DNA of 64,000 bases from Bathymodiolus brooksi (Eukaryota; Mollusca; Bivalvia; Mytilida; Modiolidae), in NCBI GenBank assembly GCA_963680875.1, contig OY804580.1, forward strand, positions 111,231,534-111,295,533, given 5' to 3'. A program made the translations under genes and the position numbers. Below, in pieces: positions 36,680 to 50,169 of the stretch (its first letter is position 1; each line of letters starts with the position of its first letter). Under the pieces are notes generated by a model. The model saw only the letters and a list, made by a program, of their open reading frames with translations, was not told the DNA's origin and did no database searches.

Positions 36680-38174
36680 TGTTTTGTTTTTCTTCGTCTT
36701 GTGTACCCTATGTTGCCAGTTTCTCTGTGTTTTTGTTTTGTTTTTCTTCGTCTTGTGTACCCTATGTTGTCAGTTTCTCTGTGTTTTTGTTTTGTTTTTC
36801 ATTGTCTTGTGTACCCTATGTTGTCAGTTTCTCTGTGTTTTTGTTTTGTTTTTCTTTGTCTTGTGTACCCTAAATGTTGCCAGTTTCTCTGTGTTGTGTT
36901 TTGTTTTTCTTCGTCTTGTGTACCCTATGTTGTCAGTTTCTCTGTGTTTTTGTTTTGTTTTTCTTTGTCTTGTGTACCCTATGTTGTCAGTTTCTCTGTG
37001 TTTTTGTTTTGTTTTTCTTTGTCTTGTGTACCCTATGTTGTTAGTTTCTCTGTGTTTTTGTTTTGTTTTTCTTTGTCTTGTGTACCCTATGTTGTCAGTT
37101 TCTCTGTGTTTTTGTTTTGTTTTTCTTTGTCTTGTGTACCCTATGTTGTCAGTTTCTCTGTGTTTTTGTTTTGTTTTTCTTTGTCTTGTGTACCCTATAT
37201 GTTGCCAGTTTCTCTGTGTTGTGTTTTGTTTTTCTTTGTCTTGTGTACCCTATGTTGTCAGTTTCTCTGTGTTTTTGTTTTGTTTTTCTTCGTCTTGTGT
37301 ACCCTATGTTGTCAGTTTCTCTGTGTTTTTGTTTTGTTTTTCTTCGTGTTGTGTACCCTATGTTGTCAGTTTCTCTGTGTTGTGTTTTGTTTTTCTTTGT
37401 CTTGTGTACCCTATGTTGTCAGTTTCTCTGTGTTTTTGTTTTGTTTTTCTTTGTCTTGTGTACCCTATGTTGTCAGTTTCTCTGTGTTTTTGTTTTGTTT
37501 TTCTTTGTCTTGTGTACCCTATATGTTGCCAGTTTCTGTGTGTTGTGTTTTGTTTTTCTTTGTCTTGTGTACCCTATGTTGTCAGTTTCTCTGTGTTTTT
37601 GTTTTGTTTTTCTTCGTCTTGTGTACCCTATGTTATCTGTTTCTCTATGTTGTGTTTTGTTTTTCTTTGTCTTGTGTACCCTATTTGTTGCCAGTTTCTC
37701 TGTGTTTTTGTTTTGTTTTTCTTTGTCTTGTGTACCCTATGTTGTCAGTTTCTCTGTGTTTTTGTTTTGTTTTTCTTTGTCTTGTGTACCCTATATGTTG
37801 CCAGTTTCTCTGTGTTGTGTTTTGTTTTTCTTCGTCTTGTGTACTCTATGTTGTCAGTTTCTCTGTGTTTTTGTTTTGTTTTTCTTTGTCTTGTGTACCC
37901 TATGTTGTCAGTTTCTCTGTGTTTTTGTTTTGTTTTTCTTTGTCTTGTGTACCCTATGTCGCCAGTTTCTCTGTGTTTTTGTTTTGTTTTTCTTCGTCTT
38001 GTGTACCCTATGTTGTCAGTTTCTCTGTGTTTTTGTTTTGTTTTTCTTTGTCTTGTGTACCCTATGTTGTCAGTTTCTCTGTGTTTTTGTTTTGTTTTTC
38101 TTTGTCTTGTGTACCCTATGTTGTCAGTTTCTCTGTGTTTTTGTTTTGTTTTTCTTCGTCTTGTGTACCCTATG
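36680..38174 (+). repeat. Truncated copy of the 4-kb HOR
   Basis: Starts like the other 4-kb units (TGTAGTG, then CATTG, ACCCTAAATG and GTTGTTAG at about 37,039) but jumps early to the GTTATCTG/TATTTG pair and then TACTCT (37,843), so about 2.3 kb of a regular unit is missing. Its last part is copied again from about 48,125 onward at offset 10,310. Confidence 0.82.
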
Positions 38175-41100
38175 TTGTCAGTTTCTCTGGATTGTTTTTG
38201 GTTTGTTTTTCTTTGTCTTGTGTACCCTATGTTGTCAGTTTCTCTGTGTTTTTGTTTTGTTTTTCTTTGTCTTGTGTACCCTATATGTTGCCAGTTTCTC
38301 TGTGTAGTGTTTTGTTTTTCTTCGTCTTGTGTACCCTATGTTGCCAGTTTCTCTGTGTTTTTGTTTTGTTTTTCTTCGTCTTGTGTACCCTATGTTGTCA
38401 GTTTCTCTGTGTTTTTGTTTTGTTTTTCATTGTCTTGTGTACCCTATGTTGTCAGTTTCTCTGTGTTTTTGTTTTGTTTTTCTTTGTCTTGTGTACCGTA
38501 AATATTGCCAGTTTCTCTGTGTTGTGTTTTGTTTTTCTTCGTCTTGTGTACCCTATGTTGTCAGTTTCTCTGTGTTTTTGTTTTGTTTTTCTTTGTCTTG
38601 TGTACCCTATGTTGTCAGTTTCTCTGTGTTTTTGTTTTGTTTTTCTTCGTCTTGTGTACCCTATGTTGTTAGTTTCTCTGTGTTTTTGTTTTGTTTTTCT
38701 TTGTCTTGTGTACCCTATGTTGTCAGTTTCTCTGTGTTTTTGTTTTGTTTTTCTTTGTCTTGTGTACCCTATGTTGTCAGTTTCTCTGTGTTTTTGTTTT
38801 GTTTTTCTTTGTCTTGTGTACCCTATATGTTGCCAGTTTCTCTGTGTTGTGTTTTGTTTTTCTTTGTCTTGTGTACCCTATGTTGTCAGTTTCTCTGTGT
38901 TTTTGTTTTGTTTTTCTTTGTCTTGTGTACCCTATGTTGTCAGTTTCTCTGTGTTGTGTTTTGTTTTTCTTTGTCTTGTGTACCCTATGTTGTCAGTTTC
39001 TCTGTGTTTTTGTTTTGTTTTTCTTCGTCTTGTGTACCCTATATGTTGCCAGTTTCTCTGTGTAGTGTTTTGTTTTTCTTCGTCTTGTGTACCCTATGTT
39101 GCCAGTTTCTCTGTGTTTTTGTTTTGTTTTTCTTTGTCTTGTGTACCCTATGTTGTCAGTTTCTCTGTGTTTTTGTTTTGTTTTTCTTTGTCTTGTGTAC
39201 CCTATGTTGTCAGTTTCTCTGTGTTTTTGTTTTGTTTTTCTTTGTCTTGTGTACCCTAAATGTTGCCAGTTTCTCTGTGTTGTGTTTTGTTTTTCTTCGT
39301 CTTGTGTACCCTATGTTGTCAGTTTCTCTGTGTTTTTGTTTTGTTTTTCTTTGTCTTGTGTACCCTATGTTGTCAGTTTCTCTGTGTTTTTGTTTTGTTT
39401 TTCTCTGTCTTGTGTACCATATATGTTGCCAGTTTCTCTGTGTTGTGTTTTGTTTTTCTTTGTCTTGTGTACCCTATGTTGTCAGTTTCTCTGTGTTTTT
39501 GTTTTGTTTTTCTTCGTGTTGTGTACCCTATGTTGTCAGTTTCTCTGTGTTTTTGTTTTGTTTTTCTTCGTGTTGTGTACCCTATGTTGTCAGTTTCTCT
39601 GTGTTGTGTTTTGTTTTTCTTTGTCTTGTGTACCCTATGTTGTCAATTTCTCTGTGTTTTTGTTTTGTTTTTCTTCGTCTTGTGTACCCTATGTTGTCAG
39701 TTTCTCTGGATTGTTTTTGTTTTGTTTTTCTTTGTCTTGTGTACCCTATGTTGTCAGTTTATCTGTGTTTTTGTTTTGTTTTTCTTTGTCTTGTGTACCC
39801 TATATGTTGCCAGTTTCTCTGTGTTGTGTTTTGTTTTTCTTTGTCTTGTGTACCCTATGTTGTCAGTTTCTCTGTGTTTTTGTTTTGTTTTTCTTCGTCT
39901 TGTGTACCCTATGTTGTCAGTTTCTCTGTGTTTTTGTTTTGTTTTTCTTTGTCTTGTGTACCCTATGTTGTCAGTTTCTCTGTGTTTTTGTTTTGTTTTT
40001 CTTTGTCTTGTGTACCCTATATGTTGCCAGTTTCTCTGTGTTGTGTTTTGTTTTTCTTTGTCTTGTGTACCCTATGTTGTCAGTTTCTCTGTGTTTTTGT
40101 TTTGTTTTTCTTCGTCTTGTGTACCCTATGTTGTCAGTTTCTCTGTGTTTTTGTTTTGTTTTTCTTCGTGTTGTGTACCCTATGTTGTCAGTTTCTCTGT
40201 GTTGTGTTTTGTTTTTCTTTGTCTTGTGTACCCTATGTTGTCAGTTTCTCTGTGTTTTTGTTTTGTTTTTCTTTGTCTTGTGTACCCTATGTTGTCAGTT
40301 TCTCTGTGTTTTTGTTTTGTTTTTCTTTGTCTTGTGTACCCTATATGTTGCCAGTTTCTGTGTGTTGTGTTTTGTTTTTCTTTGTCTTGTGTACCCTATG
40401 TTGTCAGTTTCTCTGTGTTTTTGTTTTGTTTTTCTTCGTCTTGTGTACCCTATGTTATCTGTTTCTCTATGTTGTGTTTTGTTTTTCTTTGTCTTGTGTA
40501 CCGTATTTGTTGCCAGTTTCTCTGTGTTTTTGTTTTGTTTTTCTTTGTCTTGTGTACCCTATGTTGTCAGTTTCTCTGTGTTTTTGTTTTGTTTTTCTTT
40601 GTCTTGTGTACCCTATATGTTGCCAGTTTCTCTGTGTTGTGTTTTGTTTTTCTTCGTCTTGTGTACTCTATGTTGTCAGTTTCTCTGTGTTTTTGTTTTG
40701 TTTTTCTTTGTCTTGTGTACCCTATGTTGTCAGTTTCTCTGTGTTTTTGTTTTGTTTTTCTTTGTCTTGTGTACCCTATGTCGCCAGTTTCTCTGTGTTT
40801 TTGTTTTGTTTTTCTTCGTCTTGTGTACCCTATGTTGTCAGTTTCTCTGTGTTTTTGTTTTGTTTTTCTTTGTCTTGTGTACCCTATGTTGTCAGTTTCT
40901 CTGTGTTTTTGTTTTGTTTTTCTTTGTCTTGTGTACCCTATGTTGTCAGTTTCTCTGTGTTTTTGTTTTGTGTTTCTTTGTCTTGTGTACCCTATGTTGT
41001 CAGTTTCTCTGTGTTTTTGTTTTGTTTTTCTTCGTCTTGTGTACCCTATGTTGTCAGTTTCTCTGGATTGTTTTTGGTTTGTTTTTCTTTGTCTTGTGTA

Positions 41101-43038
41101 CCCTATGTTGTCAGTTTCTCTGTGTTTTTGTTTTGTTTTTCTTTGTCTTGTGTACCCTATATGTTGCCAGTTTCTCTGTGTAGTGTTTTGTTTTTCTTCG
41201 TCTTGTGTACCCTATGTTGCCAGTTTCTCTGTGTTTTTGTTTTGTTTTTCTTCGTCTTGTGTACCCTATGTTGCCAGTTTCTCTGTGTTTTTGTTTTGTT
41301 TTTCTTCGTCTTGTGTACCCTATGTTGTCAGTTTCTCTGTGTTTTTGTTTTGTTTTTCATTGTCTTGTGTACCCTATGTTGTCAGTTTCTCTGTGTTTTT
41401 GTTTTGTTTTTCTTTGTCTTGTGTACCCTAAATGTTGCCAGTTTCTCTGTGTTGTGTTTTGTTTTTCTTCGTCTTGTGTACCCTATGTTGTCAGTTTCTC
41501 TGTGTTTTTGTTTTGTTTTTCTTTGTCTTGTGTACCCTATGTTGTCAGTTTCTCTGTGTTTTTGTTTTGTTTTTCTTTGTCTTGTGTACCCTATGTTGTT
41601 AGTTTCTCTGTGTTTTTGTTTTGTTTTTCTTTGTCTTGTGTACCCTATGTTGTCAGTTTCTCTGTGTTTTTGTTTTGTTTTTCTTTGTCTTGTGTACCCT
41701 ATGTTGTCAGTTTCTCTGTGTTTTTGTTTTGTTTTTCTTTGTCTTGTGTACCCTATATGTTGCCAGTTTCTCTGTGTTGTGTTTTGTTTTTCTTTGTCTT
41801 GTGTACCCTATGTTGTCAGTTTCTCTGTGTTTTTGTTTTGTTTTTCTTTGTCTTGTGTACCCTATGTTGTCAGTTTCTCTGTGTTTTTGTTTTGTTTTTC
41901 TTCGTCTTGTGTACCCTATGTTGTCAGTTTCTCTGGATTGTTTTTGGTTTGTTTTTCTTTGTCTTGTGTACCCTATGTTGTCAGTTTCTCTGTGTTTTTG
42001 TTTTGTTTTTCTTTGTCTTGTGTACCCTATATGTTGCCAGTTTCTCTGTGTAGTGTTTTGTTTTTCTTCGTCTTGTGTACCCTATGTTGCCAGTTTCTCT
42101 GTGTTTTTGTTTTGTTTTTCTTCGTCTTGTGTACCCTATGTTGTCAGTTTCTCTGTGTTTTTGTTTTGTTTTTCTTCGTCTTGTGTACCCTATGTTGTCA
42201 GTTTCTCTGGATTGTTTTTGGTTTGTTTTTCTTTGTCTTGTGTACCCTATGTTGTCAGTTTCTCTGTGTTTTTGTTTTGTTTTTCTTTGTCTTGTGTACC
42301 CTATATGTTGCCAGTTTCTCTGTGTAGTGTTTTGTTTTTCTTCGTCTTGTGTACCCTATGTTGCCAGTTTCTCTGTGTTTTTGTTTTGTTTTTCTTCGTC
42401 TTGTGTACCCTATGTTGTCAGTTTCTCTGTGTTTTTGTTTTGTTTTTCTTTGTCTTGTGTACCCTAAATGTTGCCAGTTTCTCTGTGTTTTTGTTTTGTT
42501 TTTCTTCGTCTTGTGTACCCTATGTTGTCAGTTTCTCTGTGTTTTTGTTTTGTTTTTCTTTGTCTTGTGTACCCTATGTTGTCAGTTTCTCTGTGTTTTT
42601 GTTTTGTTTTTCTTTGTCTTGTGTACCCTAAATGTTGCCAGTTTCTCTGTGTTTTTGTTTTGTTTTTCTTCGTGTTGTGTACCCTATGTTGTCAGTTTCT
42701 CTGTGTTTTTGTTTTGTTTTTCTTTGTCTTGTGTACCCTATATGTTGCCAGTTTCTCTGTGTTGTGTTTTGTTTTTCTTTGTCTTGTGTACCCTATGTTG
42801 TCAGTTTCTCTGTGTTTTTGTTTTGTTTTTCTTCGTCTTGTGTACCCTATGTTGTCAGTTTCTCTGTGTTTTTGTTTTGTTTTTCTTTGTCTTGTGTACC
42901 CTATGTTGTCAGTTTCTCTGTGTTTTTGTTTTGTTTTTCTTTGTCTTGTGTACCCTATATGTTGCCAGTTTCTCTGTGTTGTGTTTTGTTTTTCTTTGTC
43001 TTGTGTACCCTATGTTGTCAGTTTCTCTGTGTTTTTGA

Positions 43039-44229
43039 TTTGTTTTTCTTCGTCTTGTGTACCCTATGTTGTCAGTTTCTCTGTGTTGTGTTTTGTTTTT
43101 CTTTGTCTTGTGTACCCTATATGTTGCCAGTTTCTCTGTGTTGTGTTTTGTTTTTCTTTGTCTTGTGTACCCTATGTTGTCAGATTCTCTGGATTGTGTT
43201 TTGTTTTTCTTTGTCTTGTGTACCCTATGTTGTCAGTTTCTCTGTGTTTTTGTTTTGTTTTTCTTTGTCTTGTGTACCCTATGTCGCCAGTTTCTCTGTG
43301 TTTTTGTTTTGTTTTTCTTCGTGTTGTGTACCCTATTTTGTCAGTTTCTCTGTGTTGTGTTTTGTTTTTCTTTGTCTTGTGTACCCTATGTTGTCAATTT
43401 CTCTGTGTTTTTGTTTTGTTTTTCTTCGTCTTGTGTACCCTATGTTGTCAGTTTCTCTGGATTGTTTTTGTTTTGTTTTTCTTTGTCTTGTGTACCCTAT
43501 GTTGTCAGTTTCTCTGTGTTTTTGTTTTGTTTTTCTTTGTCTTGTGTACCCTATATGTTGCCAGTTTCTCTGTGTTGTGTTTTGTTTTTCTTTGTCTTGT
43601 GTACCCTATGTTGTCAGTTTCTCTGTGTTTTTGTTTTGTTTTTCTTCGTCTTGTGTACCCTATGTTGTCAGTTTCTCTGTGTTTTTGTTTTGTTTTTCTT
43701 CGTGTTGTGTACCCTATGTTGTCAGTTTCTCTGTGTTGTGTTTTGTTTTTCTTTGTCTTGTGTACCCTATGTTGTCAGTTTCTCTGTGTTTTTGTTTTGT
43801 TTTTCTTCGTCTTGTGTACCCTATGTTGTCAGTTTCTCTGTGTTTTTGTTTTGTTTTTCTTTGTCTTGTGTACCCTATGTTGTCAGTTTCTCTGTGTTTT
43901 TGTTTTGTTTTTCTTTGTCTTGTGTACCCTATATGTTGCCAGTTTCTCTGTGTTGTGTTTTGTTTTTCTTTGTCTTGTGTACCCTATGTTGTCAGTTTCT
44001 CTGTGTTTTTGTTTTGTTTTTCTTCGTCTTGTGTACCCTATGTTGTCAGTTTCTCTGTGTTTTTGTTTTGTTTTTCTTTGTCTTGTGTACCCTATGTTGT
44101 CAGTTTCTCTGTGTTTTTGTTTTGTTTTTCTTTGTCTTGTGTACCCTATATGTTGCCAGTTTCTCTGTGTTGTGTTTTGTTTTTCTTTGTCTTGTGTACC
44201 CTATGTTGTCAGTTTCTCTGTGTTTTTGA
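43039..44229 (+). repeat. 1,191-bp HOR unit, A type (43-kb block)
   Basis: Lies between TTTTGATTTG monomers with TGA ending at 43,038 and 44,229. It has the TATTTTGTCAG variant (near 43,337) that the 11.3-kb A unit lacks. A private CAGATTCTCTGG change is at about 43,184; the duplicate at 55,179 keeps CAGTTTC. Confidence 0.9.
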
Positions 44230-45474
44230 TTTGTTTTTCTTCGTCTTGTGTACCCTATGTTGTCAGTTTCTCTGTGTTGTGTTTTGTTTTTCTTTGTCTT
44301 GTGTACCCTATATGTTGCCAGTTTCTCTGTGTTGTGTTTTGTTTTTCTTTGTCTTGTGTACCCTATGTTGTCAGTTTCTCTGGATTGTGTTTTGTTTTTC
44401 TTTGTCTTGTGTACCCTATGTTGTCAGTGTCTCTGTGTTTTTGTTTTGTTTTTCTTTGTCTTGTGTACCCTATGTCGCCAGTTTCTCTGTGTTTTTGTTT
44501 TGTTTTTCTTCGTCTTGTGTACCCTATGTTGTCAGTTTCTCTGTGTTTTTGTTTTGTTTTTCTTTGTCTTGTGTACCCTATGTTGTCAGTTTCTCTGTGT
44601 TTTTGTTTTGTTTTTCTTTGTCTTGTGTACCCTATGTTGTCAGTTTCTCTGTGTTTTTGTTTTGTTTTTCTTTGTCTTGTGTACCCTATATGTTGCCAGT
44701 TTCTCTGTGTTGTGTTTTGTTTTTCTTTGTCTTGTGTACCCTATGTTGTCAGTTTCTCTGTGTTTTTGTTTTGTTTTTCTTTGTCTTGGGTACCCTATGT
44801 TGTCAGTTTCTCTGTGTTTTTGTTTTGTTTTTCTTTGTCTTGTGTACCCTATATGTTGCCAGTTTCTCTGTGTTGTGTTTTGTTTTTCTTTGTCTTGTGT
44901 ACCCTATGTTGTCAGTTTCTCTGTGTTTTTGTTTTGTTTTTCTTCGTCTTGTGTACCCTATGTTGTCAGTTTCTCTGTGTTTTTGTTTTGTTTTTCTTTG
45001 TCTTGTGTACCCTATGTTGTCAGTTTCTCTGTGTTTTTGTTTTGTTTTTCTTTGTCTTGTGTACCCTATATGTTGCCAGTTTCTCTGTGTTGTGTTTTGT
45101 TTTTCTTTGTCTTGTGTACCCTATGTTGTCAGTTTCTCTGTGTTTTTGTTTTGTTTTTCTTTGTCTTGTGTACCCTATGTCGCCAGTTTCTCTGTGTTTT
45201 TGTTTTGTTTTTCTTCGTCTTGTGTACCCTATGTTGTCAGTTTCTCTGTGTTTTTGTTTTGTTTTTCTTCGTCTTGTGTACCCTATGTTGTCAGTTTCTC
45301 TGTGTTTTTGTTTTGTTTTTCTTTGTCTTGTGTACCCTATGTTGTCAGTTTCTCTGTGTTTTTGTTTTGTTTTTCTTTGTCTTGTGTACCCTATATGTTG
45401 CCAGTTTCTCTGTGTTGTGTTTTGTTTTTCTTTGTCTTGTGTACCCTATGTTGTCAGTTTCTCTGTGTTTTTGA
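44230..45474 (+). repeat. 1,245-bp HOR unit, B type with one extra monomer
   Basis: Has the B markers GTCAGTGTC (about 44,428) and CTTGGGTACC (GGTACC at 44,789-44,794). Its length is 1,191 plus 54: an additional CTTCG monomer near 45,250 is absent from the matching unit at 56,225-57,415. Confidence 0.9.
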
Positions 45475-46665
45475 TTTGTTTTTCTTCGTCTTGTGTACCC
45501 TATGTTGTCAGTTTCTCTGTGTTGTGTTTTGTTTTTCTTTGTCTTGTGTACCCTATATGTTGCCAGTTTCTCTGTGTTGTGTTTTGTTTTTCTTTGTCTT
45601 GTGTACCCTATGTTGTCAGTTTCTCTGGATTGTGTTTTGTTTTTCTTTGTCTTGTGTACCCTATGTTGTCAGTTTCTCTGTGTTTTTGTTTTGTTTTTCT
45701 TTGTCTTGTGTACCCTATGTCGCCAGTTTCTCTGTGTTTTTGTTTTGTTTTTCTTCGTGTTGTGTACCCTATTTTGTCAGTTTCTCTGTGTTGTGTTTTG
45801 TTTTTCTTTGTCTTGTGTACCCTATGTTGTCAATTTCTCTGTGTTTTTGTTTTGTTTTTCTTCGTCTTGTGTACCCTATGTTGTCAGTTTCTCTGGATTG
45901 TTTTTGTTTTGTTTTTCTTTGTCTTGTGTACCCTATGTTGTCAGTTTCTCTGTGTTTTTGTTTTGTTTTTCTTTGTCTTGTGTACCCTATATGTTGCCAG
46001 TTTCTCTGTGTTGTGTTTTGTTTTTCTTTGTCTTGTGTACCCTATGTTGTCAGTTTCTCTGTGTTTTTGTTTTGTTTTTCTTCGTCTTGTGTACCCTATG
46101 TTGTCAGTTTCTCTGTGTTTTTGTTTTGTTTTTCTTCGTGTTGTGTACCCTATGTTGTCCGTTTCTCTGTGTTGTGTTTTGTTTTTCTTTGTCTTGTGTA
46201 CCCTATGTTGTCAGTTTCTCTGTGTTTTTGTTTTGTTTTTCTTCGTCTTGTGTACCCTATGTTGTCAGTTTCTCTGTGTTTTTGTTTTGTTTTTCTTTGT
46301 CTTGTGTACCCTATGTTGTCAGTTTCTCTGTGTTTTTGTTTTGTTTTTCTTTGTCTTGTGTACCCTATATGTTGCCAGTTTCTCTGTGTTGTGTTTTGTT
46401 TTTCTTTGTCTTGTGTACCCTATGTTGTCAGTTTCTCTGTGTTTTTGTTTTGTTTTTCTTCGTCTTGTGTACCCTATGTTGTCAGTTTCTCTGTGTTTTT
46501 GTTTTGTTTTTCTTTGTCTTGTGTACCCTATGTTGTCAGTTTCTCTGTGTTTTTGTTTTGTTTTTCTTTGTCTTGTGTACCCTATATGTTGCCAGTTTCT
46601 CTGTGTTGTGTTTTGTTTTTCTTTGTCTTGTGTACCCTATGTTGTCAGTTTCTCTGTGTTTTTGA
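45475..46665 (+). repeat. 1,191-bp HOR unit, A type (second in 43-kb block)
   Basis: Carries TATTTTGTCAG near 45,772 and a GTTGTCCGTTTC variant near 46,158. The latter is shared only with 58,100 in the duplicated block. It closes with the TTTTGATTTG marker (TGA ending at 46,665). Confidence 0.9.
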
Positions 46666-48124
46666 TTTGTTTTTCTTCGTCTTGTGTACCCTATGTTGTC
46701 AGTTTCTCTGTGTTGTGTTTTGTTTTTCTTTGTCTTGTGTACCCTATATGTTGCCAGTTTCTCTGTGTTGCGTTTTGTTTTTCTTCGTCTTGTGTACCCT
46801 ATGTTGTCAGTTTCTCTGTGTTTTTGTTTTGTTTTTCTTTGTCTTGTGTACCCTATGTCGCCAGTTTCTCTGTGTTTTTGTTTTGTTTTTCTTCGTCTTG
46901 TGTACCCTATGTTGTCAGTTTCTCTGTGTTTTTGTTTTGTTTTTCTTTGTCTTGTGTACCCTATGTTGTCAGTTTCTCTGTGTTTTTGTTTTGTTTTTCT
47001 TTGTCTTGTGTACCCTATGTTGTCAGTTTCTCTGTGTTTTTGTTTTGTTTTTCTTTGTCTTGTGTACCCTATATGTTGCCAGTTTCTCTGTGTTGTGTTT
47101 TGTTTTTCTTTGTCTTGTGTACCCTATGTTGTCAGTTTCTCTGTGTTTTTGTTTTGTTTTTCTTTGTCTTGGGTACCCTATGTTGTCAGTTTCTCTGTGT
47201 TTTTGTTTTGTTTTTCTTTGTCTTGTGTACCCTATATGTTGCCAGTTTCTCTGTGTTGTGTTTTGTTTTTCTTTGTCTTGTGTACCCTATGTTGTCAGTT
47301 TCTCTGTGTTTTTGTTTTGTTTTTCTTCGTCTTGTGTACCCTATGTTGTCAGTTTCTCTGTGTTTTTGTTTTGTTTTTCTTTGTCTTGTGTACCCTATGT
47401 TGTCAGTTTCTCTGTGTTTTTGTTTTGTTTTTCTTTGTCTTGTGTACCCTATATGTTGCCAGTTTCTCTGTGTTGTGTTTTGTTTTTCTTTGTCTTGTGT
47501 ACCCTATGTTGTCAGTTTCTCTGTGTTTTTGTTTTGTTTTTCTTTGTCTTGTGTACCCTATGTCGCCAGTTTATCTGTGTTTTTGTTTTGTTTTTCTTCG
47601 TCTTGTGTACCCTATGTTGTCAGTTTCTCTGTGTTTTTGTTTTGTTTTTCTTTGTCTTGTGTACCCTATGTTGTCAGTTTCTCTGTGTTTTTGTTTTGTT
47701 TTTCTTTGTCTTGTGTACCCTATGTTGTCAGTTTCTCTGTGTTTTTGTTTTGTTTTTCTTTGTCTTGTGTACCCTATATGTTGCCAGTTTCTCTGTGTTG
47801 TGTTTTGTTTTTCTTTGTCTTGTGTACCCTATGTTGTCAGTTTCTCTGTGTTTTTGTTTTGTTTTTCTTTGTCTTGTGTACCCTATGTTGTCAGTTTCTC
47901 TGTGTTGTGTTTTGTTTTTCTTTGTCTTGTGTACCCTATGTTGTCAGTTTCTCTGTGTTTTTGTTTTGTTGTTCTTCGTCTTGTGTACCCTATGTTGTCA
48001 GTTTCTCTGGATTGTTTTTGTTTTGTTTTTCTTTGTCTTGTGTACCCTATGTTGTCAGTTTCTCTGTGTTTTTGTTTTGTTTTTCTTTGTCTTGTGTACC
48101 CTATATGTTGCCAGTTTCTCTGTG
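46666..48124 (+). repeat. B-type HOR unit with a one-monomer deletion, plus 3-prime flank
   Basis: GGTACC lies at 47,172-47,177, only 510 bp after the preceding TTTTGATTTG marker, compared with 563 bp in the B units at 12.5, 44.2, 56.2 and 58.6 kb. One monomer is therefore missing, and the join carries a GTTGCGTTTTG variant near 46,770 that is otherwise seen only near 60,119. The block ends with the TTGTTGTTCTTCG marker (47,970), then a GGATTGTTTTTG monomer. Confidence 0.85.
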
Positions 48125-50169
48125 TTGTGTTTTGTTTTTCTTCGTCTTGTGTACTCTATGTTGTCAGTTTCTCTGTGTTTTTGTTTTGTTTTTCTTTGTC
48201 TTGTGTACCCTATGTTGTCAGTTTCTCTGTGTTTTTGTTTTGTTTTTCTTTGTCTTGTGTACCCTATGTCGCCAGTTTCTCTGTGTTTTTGTTTTGTTTT
48301 TCTTCGTCTTGTGTACCCTATGTTGTCAGTTTCTCTGTGTTTTTGTTTTGTTTTTCTTTGTCTTGTGTACCCTATGTTGTCAGTTTCTCTGTGTTTTTGT
48401 TTTGTTTTTCTTTGTCTTGTGTACCCTATGTTGTCAGTTTCTCTGTGTTTTTGTTTTGTTTTTCTTCGTCTTGTGTACCCTATGTTGTCAGTTTCTCTGG
48501 ATTGTTTTTGGTTTGTTTTTCTTTGTCTTGTGTACCCTATGTTGTCAGTTTCTCTGTGTTTTTGTTTTGTTTTTCTTTGTCTTGTGTACCCTATATGTTG
48601 CCAGTTTCTCTGTGTAGTGTTTTGTTTTTCTTCGTCTTGTGTACCCTATGTTGCCAGTTTCTCTGTGTTTTTGTTTTGTTTTTCTTCGTCTTGTGTACCC
48701 TATGTTGTCAGTTTCTCTGTGTTTTTGTTTTGTTTTTCATTGTCTTGTGTACCCTATGTTGTCAGTTTCTCTGTGTTTTTGTTTTGTTTTTCTTTGTCTT
48801 GTGTACCGTAAATATTGCCAGTTTCTCTGTGTTGTGTTTTGTTTTTCTTCGTCTTGTGTACCCTATGTTGTCAGTTTCTCTGTGTTTTTGTTTTGTTTTT
48901 CTTTGTCTTGTGTACCCTATGTTGTCAGTTTCTCTGTGTTTTTGTTTTGTTTTTCTTCGTCTTGTGTACCCTATGTTGTTAGTTTCTCTGTGTTTTTGTT
49001 TTGTTTTTCTTTGTCTTGTGTACCCTATGTTGTCAGTTTCTCTGTGTTTTTGTTTTGTTTTTCTTTGTCTTGTGTACCCTATGTTGTCAGTTTCTCTGTG
49101 TTTTTGTTTTGTTTTTCTTTGTCTTGTGTACCCTATATGTTGCCAGTTTCTCTGTGTTGTGTTTTGTTTTTCTTTGTCTTGTGTACCCTATGTTGTCAGT
49201 TTCTCTGTGTTTTTGTTTTGTTTTTCTTTGTCTTGTGTACCCTATGTTGTCAGTTTCTCTGTGTTGTGTTTTGTTTTTCTTTGTCTTGTGTACCCTATGT
49301 TGTCAGTTTCTCTGTGTTTTTGTTTTGTTTTTCTTCGTCTTGTGTACCCTATATGTTGCCAGTTTCTCTGTGTAGTGTTTTGTTTTTCTTCGTCTTGTGT
49401 ACCCTATGTTGCCAGTTTCTCTGTGTTTTTGTTTTGTTTTTCTTTGTCTTGTGTACCCTATGTTGTCAGTTTCTCTGTGTTTTTGTTTTGTTTTTCTTTG
49501 TCTTGTGTACCCTATGTTGTCAGTTTCTCTGTGTTTTTGTTTTGTTTTTCTTTGTCTTGTGTACCCTAAATGTTGCCAGTTTCTCTGTGTTGTGTTTTGT
49601 TTTTCTTCGTCTTGTGTACCCTATGTTGTCAGTTTCTCTGTGTTTTTGTTTTGTTTTTCTTTGTCTTGTGTACCCTATGTTGTCAGTTTCTCTGTGTTTT
49701 TGTTTTGTTTTTCTCTGTCTTGTGTACCATATATGTTGCCAGTTTCTCTGTGTTGTGTTTTGTTTTTCTTTGTCTTGTGTACCCTATGTTGTCAGTTTCT
49801 CTGTGTTTTTGTTTTGTTTTTCTTCGTGTTGTGTACCCTATGTTGTCAGTTTCTCTGTGTTTTTGTTTTGTTTTTCTTCGTGTTGTGTACCCTATGTTGT
49901 CAGTTTCTCTGTGTTGTGTTTTGTTTTTCTTTGTCTTGTGTACCCTATGTTGTCAATTTCTCTGTGTTTTTGTTTTGTTTTTCTTCGTCTTGTGTACCCT
50001 ATGTTGTCAGTTTCTCTGGATTGTTTTTGTTTTGTTTTTCTTTGTCTTGTGTACCCTATGTTGTCAGTTTATCTGTGTTTTTGTTTTGTTTTTCTTTGTC
50101 TTGTGTACCCTATATGTTGCCAGTTTCTCTGTGTTGTGTTTTGTTTTTCTTTGTCTTGTGTACCCTATG
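48125..50169 (+). repeat. Copy of the 37.8-39.9 kb segment (offset 10,310)
   Basis: TACTCT (37,843 and 48,153), ACCGTAAATATTG, GTTGTTAG (about 38,667 and 48,977), TGTAGTG stops (38,307 and 48,617; 39,065 and 49,375) and GTTTATCTG (39,761 and 50,071) all lie 10,310 bp apart. A similar match to about 17.1-19.1 kb exists at offset 31,043 but lacks GTTTATCTG, so the 37.8-kb region is the nearer relative. Confidence 0.86.

Larger units (their letters stand above)
38175..48124 (+). repeat. ~9.95-kb duplicated segment, copy 1
   Basis: Matches about 50,170-60,118. The offset is 11,995 at every marker I checked up to about 45.2 kb: TGTAGTG stops at 38,307, 39,065, 41,183, 42,053 and 42,327; GTTGTTAG at about 38,667 and 41,597; ACCGTATTTG near 40,501; TTTTGTGTTTC near 40,970; TTTTGATTTG at 43,038 and 44,229. 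The offset falls to 11,941 after an extra monomer near 45,250 and returns to 11,994 after a missing one near 46,770. The 5-prime boundary lies near a GGATTGTTTTTGG monomer and is approximate to about one monomer. Confidence 0.88.
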